Shown here piece after piece: positions 57,594 to 64,000 of a stretch of 64,000 bases of DNA (positions are counted from its first letter, which is position 1; each line of letters starts with the position of its first letter). Below the pieces are notes generated by a model that saw only the letters and a list, made by a program, of their open reading frames with translations, did not search any database and was not told where the DNA came from. Source of the stretch: Colwellia ponticola (GTDB lineage Bacteria > Pseudomonadota > Gammaproteobacteria > Enterobacterales > Alteromonadaceae); contig NZ_SZVP01000010.1 in assembly GCF_005885605.1 (NCBI RefSeq), positions 54,849 through 118,848 of the forward strand, written 5' to 3'. The position numbers and the translations under genes were made by a program.

Positions 57594-58451
57594 ATGAACA
57601 TAATATTACTAATACGTTTAGTCTTATCTACTGCACTGATACTTGCTGTTGCAGCCCCATTTACTTTTTTAGTGCCTAAGCCTTTTATAGCAAAAGACGC
57701 TGTTGTTGAAGCGAATACAGCTCAAGTCAAAAAGGTTAAGAAGGCTAAAAAAGTAAAGATATCAGAAAAACCCCTACATCAGGTTAACTTACCAGACTTT
57801 GCCGCTATTAATGATATACCGACTAAAAAGCGTCAATTTTTTGCTTTTATTCGCCCAGCGATTGAAAATAAAAATAATCAGTTAGCTAAAGACAGAACGA
57901 AACTTGAACAGTGGCACGAACAGCTATCGTTAGGATTAGGCTTAACAACCCAAGAAGAAGCCTCACTACAAAAATTGGTAGCCAATTACCGTATCAATGA
58001 AGAAGCATCAAGATTACAACAAATTGATGAATTATTAGTACGCGTTGACATTATCCCTACGGCATTGGTATTAGTTCAAGCCGCTAATGAGTCAGCTTGG
58101 GGAAGCTCTCGCTTTGCTCGTGTGGGCTTAAATTTCTTCGGTATTTGGTGTTACAACCGAGGATGTGGCATGGTACCTGGCGGTCGTGATACTGGCGCTA
58201 AACATGAAGTAGCCGCTTTTGATAGTGTTGATGCTGCGGTTTCAGGCTATTTTAATAATATCAATAAACATAATGCTTATCATGTGTTTAGAACTATTCG
58301 CTCTGAGTTAAGAGCACAAGACAAACCACTTGATGCCAAAGTATTAGCCGCAGGCTTATTACCTTATTCAGAGCGTGGTGAAGAGTATATATCGGATATT
58401 ACTGATATGTTACGCCACAATAAACACTACTTAACTGAAACAAGTATTTAA
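57594..58451 (+). CDS. Bax-like protein with glucosaminidase (peptidoglycan hydrolase) domain
   Basis: A 285-residue protein similar to E. coli Bax (about 274). A signal peptide or anchor (about 5-28, IRLVLSTALILAVAAPFTFLV) is followed by a Lys-rich stretch and, at about 155-270, a mannosyl-glycoprotein endo-beta-N-acetylglucosaminidase-type fold: ALVLVQAANESAWGSSRFA with the catalytic glutamate, and NFFGIWCYNRGCGMVPGG. It probably trims peptidoglycan in the periplasm. A GAG site precedes ATG 57594. A strong terminator follows. Confidence 0.9.
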   Translation: MNIILLIRLVLSTALILAVAAPFTFLVPKPFIAKDAVVEANTAQVKKVKKAKKVKISEKPLHQVNLPDFAAINDIPTKKRQFFAFIRPAIENKNNQLAKDRTKLEQWHEQLSLGLGLTTQEEASLQKLVANYRINEEASRLQQIDELLVRVDIIPTALVLVQAANESAWGSSRFARVGLNFFGIWCYNRGCGMVPGGRDTGAKHEVAAFDSVDAAVSGYFNNINKHNAYHVFRTIRSELRAQDKPLDAKVLAAGLLPYSERGEEYISDITDMLRHNKHYLTETSI

Positions 58452-58471
58452 TAGGCACCTTAAAGTTAAAA

Positions 58472-58506
58472 AACGGCTAATGTTGATAACATTAGCCGTT
58501 TTTTTA
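58472..58506 (+). terminator. Rho-independent terminator after the Bax-like gene
   Basis: AACGGCTAATGT (58472-58483) pairs perfectly with ACATTAGCCGTT (58489-58500) around a 5-base loop and is followed by a T-run. Confidence 0.93.
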
Positions 58507-58531
58507 TTAACATTGAATAATGACACCGGCT

Positions 58532-58553
58532 CTCGTTCCCACGATCTACCGAG
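58532..58553. repeat. Fragment resembling a gammaproteobacterial intergenic palindromic repeat
   Basis: CTCGTTCCCACG (58532-58543) followed by CGAG at 58550-58553 resembles one half of the common intergenic CTCGTTCCCACG/CGTGGGAACGAG repeat. Here the second half is lost. Short and remembered only, so weak. Confidence 0.3.
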
Positions 58554-58562
58554 TATACCTAG

Positions 58563-59480
58563 CTATATGTTGGTAACATCTATATATAATGACTCATCAA
58601 TATTTGAAGAGGAGACCTGCTCTTTTTCAAATTCATAAGCTTGTTTTTCACTTGAACGGTCAATCGTTAAGTTTTGAAAATCAAACAAATTAGTATCCGC
58701 TAATTGGCTAACACTCACATTGGTTAGTGATTTGAAAATAGCTTCTACTCTACCTGGTGTTTGTTTATCCCAGTCGGTCAACATCGCCTTTACATTTTGT
58801 CTTTGTAAATTTTCTTGTGAGCCACATAAGTTACACGGAATAATGGGGAAGTGTTTATAGTTAGCGTATTCCATAATGTCTTTTTCTCGACAATAGGCTA
58901 ACGGTCTTATGACAATATTGCGTTTATCATCAGCAAGTAATTTAGGTGGCATACTTTTGAGTTTTGAACCAAAAAACATATTTAAAAATAGCGTTTCTAC
59001 CATGTCATCCATATGATGTCCAAGGGCTATTTTTGTTGCACCAATAGACTCAGCAAATGAATATAACGTGCCCCTGCGTAACCTTGAGCAAAGGCCACAG
59101 GTTGTTTTACCTTCATCAATTTTAGCTTTAACGACAGAGTAGGTATCCTTATCAACAATATAGTAGGGGATAGCTAACGATTCAAAATAAGCAGGGAGAA
59201 TATGCTCAGGAAAACCAGGTTGCTTTTGATCTAAATTTACCGCAATAATCTTAAAGTTAATCGGGGCAGACTTTTGTAATTTAAGCAAAATATCAAGCAT
59301 GGCAAAAGAGTCTTTGCCTCCACTAATGGCGACCATAATGACATCAGATTCTTCAATCATATTATAATCAAATATTGCTTTACCAACATTTCTTCTAAGC
59401 TTCTTTTCAATTTTTATACATTGTGATTTTTCAAGCGATGTTAACTCGCTCGTTGGTAACGTTAGTTGCTCTACAGTCAT
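58563..59480 (-). CDS. ttcA: tRNA 2-thiocytidine(32) biosynthesis protein TtcA
   Basis: A 305-residue ATP-dependent tRNA thiolase that converts C32 to s2C32 with an Fe-S cluster. The PP-loop is [11 protein letters not shown], and the cluster-binding cysteines are in [12 protein letters not shown] and IPCNLCGS. E. coli TtcA is 311 residues. It is transcribed alone, divergent from the Old Yellow Enzyme gene, converging on the Bax-like gene. Confidence 0.96.
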   Translation of the reverse strand: MTVEQLTLPTSELTSLEKSQCIKIEKKLRRNVGKAIFDYNMIEESDVIMVAISGGKDSFAMLDILLKLQKSAPINFKIIAVNLDQKQPGFPEHILPAYFESLAIPYYIVDKDTYSVVKAKIDEGKTTCGLCSRLRRGTLYSFAESIGATKIALGHHMDDMVETLFLNMFFGSKLKSMPPKLLADDKRNIVIRPLAYCREKDIMEYANYKHFPIIPCNLCGSQENLQRQNVKAMLTDWDKQTPGRVEAIFKSLTNVSVSQLADTNLFDFQNLTIDRSSEKQAYEFEKEQVSSSNIDESLYIDVTNI

Positions 59481-59890
59481 GTGGTTTACTTTATTGATTA
59501 AAATTAACGGCGGCGATTATAGCAGTTTGATAAGGAATACCAAATCGATTTTTAGACACAAAAAAGCCACGTTTAAAAACAACTTTTATTTTTATGGTAT
59601 CACTTCGATACTCACCTTTAGTGAGATTTATGTAGATGTGTCATTCGCACTGTAATGTTAGCAACTTCTACAATATAAACAAAATTACTCATATCTTCCC
59701 ATTTCATGATTGTTACTTATATGTAAAAATGATTTACCTAGGAGCTATATTGTCATTGCTTTAGAAGTAGTTATAATTTAGACCTAAAGAACAGACTTTA
59801 TAACTTATCAAGTGTCGGTAAAATCGGTGGATGTTATGACTGCCTTAAATGTCTATTTTACTTCACCTTATCAATTTTCAGGAATATATT
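59481..59890. other. 410-base divergent region ttcA/Old Yellow Enzyme
   Basis: AT-rich, without a credible gene. It includes the predicted promoter at 59750-59777 and the ribosome site at 59880-59883 for the downstream gene. The ttcA promoter was not identified. Confidence 0.5.
59750..59777 (+). promoter_or_regulatory. Candidate sigma-70 promoter upstream of the Old Yellow Enzyme gene
   Basis: TTGTCA (59750-59755) and TATAAT (59772-59777, a perfect -10 hexamer) are 16 bases apart. About 110 bases upstream of the chosen start codon. Confidence 0.55.
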
Positions 59891-60985
59891 ATGAGTAATT
59901 TATTTACCCCCCTAAAACTGGGTAAGCTAGCCTTAAAAAATCGCGTTATTATTGCGCCCATGTGCCAGTATTCTGCAGAAGATGGCGCAGCAACCGATTG
60001 GCATACTATTCACTTGGGAAGATTGGCTTTGTCTGGAGCGGGTATGCTCATTTTGGAAGCTACTGCGGTTAATCCACGCGGCCGTATTAGTTATGCTGAT
60101 CTCGGTTTATGGGATGATAGAACAGAACAAGCCTTAGCTAGATCGTTAACAGCGATACGCAAGTATTCAGCTATGCCTATAGGTATTCAACTGGCTCATG
60201 CCGGACGTAAAGCCTCTACTGAAAAGCCATGGGATGGAGGTCAAGTTATTGCACCTGACCAAACGAATGGCTGGTTAACTATTGCTCCTTCAGCGTTACC
60301 GTATGATAACGATGATCCTACTCCACAGGCCGCAACACTTGATGATATAAATGATATTATTAACGATTTTATTGGCGCTGCCAAACGGGCTGAACGCATC
60401 GGTATTGACGTTATTGAGCTGCACGCGGCTCATGGGTATTTATTACATCAGTTTTTATCGCCAATAGCTAACCAGCGAAATGATCAATATGGAGGTAACC
60501 TTGAAAACCGTATGCGCTTGTTACTCGATATTGTTGATGGAGTACAAGCAGTTATCTCGGATAAAATGACCCTAGGGGTACGCATCTCAGCGACTGATTG
60601 GGTTACTGGTGGTTGGGACTTGGATGAAAGTATAGCTCTGGCAACCGAGTTGCAAGCTCGAGGCTGTCAGTTTATTCATGTTAGTACCGCAGGTTTAAGC
60701 CCATTACAAGAGATACCCGTCGCACCAGGCTTTCAAGTACCTTTTGCCACAGCCATTAAGCAGGTTGTCGATATTCCGGTGATTGCGGTAGGGCTTATTA
60801 CTGATACGCAACAAGCAGAGAATATTATTGCGTCTGATCAGGCTGATGCGGTTGCTCTGGCCAGAGCTATTATGTACAACCCTCATTGGGTTTGGCATGC
60901 CGCCGCTGAGTTGGGAGAGCAAGTCACTGCACCCCCTCAGTACTTACGTTCGTCTCCTCATGGTAAACCCTCACCGATAAAATAA
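59891..60985 (+). CDS. NADH:flavin oxidoreductase, Old Yellow Enzyme family (YqjM-like)
   Basis: A 364-residue FMN-dependent ene-reductase. The start at ATG 59891 is chosen over 59849 because AGGA lies seven bases before it and MSNLFTPLKLGKLALKNRVI is the family N-terminus. Cys and Tyr of the YqjM-type site are in MCQYSAEDG; the substrate-binding His pair is in ELHAAHGYLLHQFLSP, followed by NQRNDQYGGNLENR. These enzymes reduce activated double bonds and may deal with electrophiles such as lipid-derived enals. Such lipids would be expected in a PUFA-producing cell, but the link is only inference. Confidence 0.92.
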   Translation: MSNLFTPLKLGKLALKNRVIIAPMCQYSAEDGAATDWHTIHLGRLALSGAGMLILEATAVNPRGRISYADLGLWDDRTEQALARSLTAIRKYSAMPIGIQLAHAGRKASTEKPWDGGQVIAPDQTNGWLTIAPSALPYDNDDPTPQAATLDDINDIINDFIGAAKRAERIGIDVIELHAAHGYLLHQFLSPIANQRNDQYGGNLENRMRLLLDIVDGVQAVISDKMTLGVRISATDWVTGGWDLDESIALATELQARGCQFIHVSTAGLSPLQEIPVAPGFQVPFATAIKQVVDIPVIAVGLITDTQQAENIIASDQADAVALARAIMYNPHWVWHAAAELGEQVTAPPQYLRSSPHGKPSPIK

Positions 60986-61490
60986 TATCAGATTAGGTTG
61001 TTAACTATCCAAAGGTTAGAACAGGGAAGTCCTAACTGAGCATACTCAAGTTTTAACTGGCTATAAAATTGGTCTTTTCATTTTGTCACAGCGTTACCTA
61101 ATAAATACCTAATTAGATAGGCATAATAACAATACCTAATTTGACCACTTCATTAAATAAGTAGTTAAACTCTCAAAATAGATAAAAGAAAAGCGAAATT
61201 TTATTACTTTACGTCACTGCTAGTTATTCCAACTCACCATTACCTTACTAACTTTGTAGCGCTAGTATAAAAACCAATAACGCCGCATGTCATATTTTAT
61301 CTTTAATTTACTAGATAAATATAAACCCCTATAAAAAATAAAGACATAAATCATTAATTATTATAAGGTTACATTAAATATGTCTTAAATGTATTACACC
61401 CCCATTGAATCAAGACTAAATCTTGTAATGTAATGCATTCACAGAAAAATATTTAATTAAAATATTATTAATTACTAGGTAAAGGTTCAA
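60986..61490. other. 505-base gene-free, AT-rich region before the REC-REC-GGDEF gene
   Basis: No ORF with a ribosome site was seen. TACCTAAT occurs twice around 61095-61135. The region probably holds the promoter and a long 5' untranslated region for the response regulator gene at 61491. No known riboswitch was recognised by eye. Confidence 0.45.
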
Positions 61491-62741
61491 ATGAAAAAAA
61501 TACTTCTGATAGAAGATAATCCCCAGTTATTAAAAAATAAGATTGAAGAGCTAAGACATAATTTCACTTATTCGATAGACACTGTAGAAAATTTTGAACA
61601 GTTACAGGAATACATAAAGCTAAACAAAGAGAATGTATTTATAGCATTACTTGACTATTTTCTTGATGGGGCAATGGAGGGGCAAAGTGTAGACTTACTA
61701 CTTGAACACAATATTCCTACTATTGTATATACACAAGAATACTCGACTGATATTCGAGAGATATTACTAGATAAGTGTGTTTTCGAATACTTAATAAAAA
61801 AACCAAACAGTGACCTTCTTTACAGCACAAGACTAATAGAACGTGTATATAAAAATAACTTTATCAAAGCGCTCATTGTTGATGGCTCTGAGAGCTTTCG
61901 TAATCAATTAGCCGAAAATTTACAACAGTTTGGCTTAGCGTCGTTACACAGTAGTGATGCTAATACTACGTTAGAGTTATTAAAAAATCACAGTGATATT
62001 CAACTCGTTTTAATTGACTTAGACATCAGCGGTGATATTCAAGGTGTCGAACTTGTTGAAGCTATACGAGCACAATTTCCTTCTACCTCACTCGCCGTTC
62101 TTGGAATGACCCCTCATGGCTATAACAGTCAACTTTCAATAGAGTTTTTAAAAAAAGGTGCTAACGATTTCATCACTAAACCCTTTGTTAAAGAGCAGTT
62201 AAACCTTCGTATTATGCAAGTACTTGAAATGTTAGATACCATTCAAGAAAAAAGTATTGAAGCGACAATAGACCCACTCACTCAACTTAAAAACCGCCGC
62301 GCTCTAGAGGTAGAGTCTAAAGTACTTATACAGTCAGCACTTTTAACAAACAAACCTTTGTCAGTGGCGATGATAGACATAGATCATTTTAAAGTAGTTA
62401 ATGATACTTATGGCCATGATGTGGGGGATGATGTTTTAAAGTTAATAAGTAAGGTTTTAAAATCTAACTTTAGAAAAAAAGACCTGATCGTTAGAAATGG
62501 AGGAGAAGAATTTTGTGTTGTGCTTGATGATTTATCTCTAGAAAAAGTGATTAATCTTTTTGAAAAGCTAATAAAAAAAATAGCATCTACACCTTATGAA
62601 AAAGACGACGTTGTTATAAATATTACCGCCTCCATCGGTTTATTTCATGGGATAAATAATAATATAAAACCTATGTTGAGCTTAGCTGATAAAAAACTTT
62701 ATGTGGCTAAAAAAACGGGGCGTAATAAATTAGTTTCATAG
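61491..62741 (+). CDS. Response regulator with two receiver domains and a GGDEF diguanylate cyclase
   Basis: A 416-residue cytoplasmic protein. Receiver 1 (about 1-118) has acidic E8/D9, phospho-acceptor D55 and K103/K104. Receiver 2 (about 125-245) has D131, likely acceptor D176 and K230 (ITKPF). The GGDEF domain (about 255-416) has GGEEF at 337-341 and an RxxD inhibitory site (RKKD) five residues before it. It should make cyclic di-GMP under control of two phosphorylation inputs, comparable in layout to PleD. No histidine kinase gene is adjacent, so its partner lies elsewhere. AAAGG precedes ATG 61491. Confidence 0.92.
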   Translation: MKKILLIEDNPQLLKNKIEELRHNFTYSIDTVENFEQLQEYIKLNKENVFIALLDYFLDGAMEGQSVDLLLEHNIPTIVYTQEYSTDIREILLDKCVFEYLIKKPNSDLLYSTRLIERVYKNNFIKALIVDGSESFRNQLAENLQQFGLASLHSSDANTTLELLKNHSDIQLVLIDLDISGDIQGVELVEAIRAQFPSTSLAVLGMTPHGYNSQLSIEFLKKGANDFITKPFVKEQLNLRIMQVLEMLDTIQEKSIEATIDPLTQLKNRRALEVESKVLIQSALLTNKPLSVAMIDIDHFKVVNDTYGHDVGDDVLKLISKVLKSNFRKKDLIVRNGGEEFCVVLDDLSLEKVINLFEKLIKKIASTPYEKDDVVINITASIGLFHGINNNIKPMLSLADKKLYVAKKTGRNKLVS

Positions 62742-62875
62742 TGGTTGTATTGAACCGTAATTGAGTCATAAGAGTGCTATCAGCGCTGCTATTAGGCCAC
62801 CCATAATAATTTGTGTGTTTTTTATTCAGTAAACTAAGATTAATTTATCCCTTCTCATTTAGTTTGGTGATTATT

Positions 62876-63856
62876 GTGGCAAAGCCTCGTTCACAGCAAA
62901 TTAGCTTATTAGATACACCTTATTATCATATCTGCAGTCGCACGGTACGTAAGGCTTTTTTATGTGGTGTAGATACAGAGACAGGGGTTAGTTTTGAACA
63001 CAGGCGGACATGGATTGAACAACGACTGTTTAATTTAGCGCAAGTCTTTGCTATTGATATTTGTGCGCATGTTGTTATGCATAATCACTTACATCTGGTG
63101 TTACATGTTGATAGCGAGCAAGTAAAGCGCTGGACAACAGCGGAAGTATTAACGCGTTGGCATCAGCTATTTAAGGGGACATTACTTACTCAACAATACG
63201 CTACTAAACAACCCCTTGATAAGTTTCAATTAGCGATGGTTGAAAGTACAGCAGACATTTACAAACAGTGATTAATGGATATCAGCTGGTTTATGCGTTC
63301 ACTAAATGAGCCGATAGCACGACAAGCAAATCGAGAAGATAACTGCACAGGTCATTTCTGGGAAGGGCGCTTTAAATCACAAGCGCTGCTCGATGAAGGG
63401 GCACTCCTGTCTTGCATGGCCTATGTCGATTTAAACCCAGTACGCGCTGCGATTGCCTCAACACCAGAGCAATCAGATTTCACCAGTATTCAACTACGTA
63501 TTAAAGCAGCCATCAAAGGCAAGCAACCCACAAGGTTATTACCCTTTACCGGAAATGAACATCAAAACAAAGCCAAAGGCATTCGTTTTAACTTAAAAGA
63601 CTACTTAATACTGGTTGATGAAACAGGGCGTCTACTCAAGGGTGATAAACGCGGTGCTATTAATGGCGACACAGCTACTATACTGGCGAGGCTTCATATT
63701 AGTAGTGAAAGCTGGTTAAAATTAACCCGTGATTTTGAAGTTATCTTCACTGGGGCGGTAGGCACTGCCGAGCATTTATGTGAATTTAGTGAGCATGTTG
63801 GTCTGCAGCGAACTCATGGTATAGCTAGCGCTCAAGCATGTTTAAATAGTGCCTAG
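62876..63856 (+). pseudogene. REP-associated tyrosine transposase (RAYT) broken by one in-frame stop
   Basis: A Y1/IS200-like transposase domain of the RAYT group. GTG 62876 gives the family start AKPRSQQISLLDTPYYHI. The HUH motif lies in MHNHLHLVL. At 63269-63271 a TGA follows YKQ, and the same frame continues at once with LMDISWFMRSLNEP and later GHFWEGRFKSQALLDE and YVDLNPVRAA. The site is probably CGA (Arg) mutated to TGA. Without the stop the protein would be about 326 residues, full length for the family. The N-terminal piece lacks the C-terminal Tyr region and so is unlikely to be active. Only the 5' part or a reinitiated 3' part (ATG 63275) could be made. Confidence 0.85.
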
Positions 63857-63915
63857 CTCTACTTATCATTTTTATACACTTCATGTTGCTTTTGCAGTGA
63901 TTGTAGATAATTGGA

Positions 63916-63940
63916 CTCCCCTACACCCGAAAACGTAGGC
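63916..63940. repeat. Possible REP-like stem downstream of the RAYT pseudogene
   Basis: CCTAC (63920-63924) pairs with GTAGG (63935-63939), with GTAG also at 63903-63906 upstream. RAYT enzymes act on REP sequences with a GTAG-type tetranucleotide and a short hairpin. Only 5 base pairs, so weak. Confidence 0.25.
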
Positions 63941-63984
63941 TAATATATCATTACCACGTAATTTGATTATAAAGAGTTCTTAAA

Positions 63985-64000
63985 ATGCATAAAACTATAG
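63985..64000 (+). CDS. Possible start of a next gene, cut by the window edge
   Basis: ATG at 63985 with AAAGAG about nine bases upstream opens a frame that runs off the right edge (MHKTI). Too short to identify. Confidence 0.3.

Noticed and set aside
59849..59890. ATG 59849 as start of the Old Yellow Enzyme
   Set aside because: There is no ribosome site, and the family N-terminus and an AGGA site point to ATG 59891.
63269..63271. TGA in the RAYT gene as selenocysteine
   Set aside because: The family has no selenocysteine, no SECIS-like hairpin was seen just after it, and a CGA-to-TGA change explains it more simply.

Overview
The window looks like chromosomal DNA from a marine, cold-adapted gammaproteobacterium of the Colwellia group (Alteromonadales). 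The evidence is the AT-rich composition, the gammaproteobacterial core genes (fadJ, sixA, smrB, prmB, aroC, ppsR/ppsA, ydiJ-type, pheST-ihfA, ttcA) and a complete pfa polyunsaturated fatty acid synthase locus whose domain layout is closest to the Moritella/Colwellia docosahexaenoate type. The genus is inferred from remembered protein families; no database search was run.

Layout. 1-11.6 kb: fadJ (open at the left edge), a large M16 insulysin-like peptidase, sixA, smrB, prmB, aroC, an MFS transporter, an exported rhodanese and a VOC protein. 11.7-13.6 kb: a TPR-GGDEF diguanylate cyclase. 13.9-35.1 kb: the pfa locus. pfaE (phosphopantetheinyl transferase) is divergent from a pfaR-like regulator, which is followed on the plus strand by pfaA, pfaB, pfaC, pfaD and a small unrecognised gene. 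35.3-40.3 kb: a flavin reductase-like protein, two small unknowns, a lipoprotein M28 peptidase, a YbaK-type deacylase, a DUF1840 protein and a low-molecular-weight phosphatase. 40.5-45.1 kb: three genes around phosphoenolpyruvate (DAHP synthase, ppsR, ppsA). 45.2-49.8 kb: a glutathione transferase, a YdiJ-type FAD/Fe-S dehydrogenase and a small membrane protein. 50.1-53.8 kb: pheS-pheT-ihfA. 54.2-61.0 kb: an Atm1-type ABC exporter, a DUF1415 protein, a membrane protein, a Bax-like glucosaminidase, ttcA and an Old Yellow Enzyme. 61.5-63.9 kb: a REC-REC-GGDEF protein and a REP-associated transposase gene broken by one in-frame stop codon.

How the genes work together. PfaE loads 4'-phosphopantetheine on the four tandem acyl carrier domains of PfaA. 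PfaA, B and C carry the ketosynthase, acyltransferase, ketoreductase and dehydratase activities, and PfaD the enoyl reductase, that build a long-chain polyunsaturated fatty acid. PfaR is the likely local regulator. It appears to be an IS481-type transposase that has lost its catalytic aspartates and its C-terminus but kept its helix-turn-helix region; its gene has a promoter with an internal palindrome and an upstream mini-ORF overlapping its start codon.

Most notable items: the domesticated transposase as pfa regulator, the mini-ORF overlapping its start, the small gene behind pfaD, a helix motif recurring in PfaA and PfaC, the near-identical ACP-coding DNA repeats, and the single-stop RAYT pseudogene. 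No tRNA, rRNA, CRISPR array, prophage or intact insertion sequence was seen.
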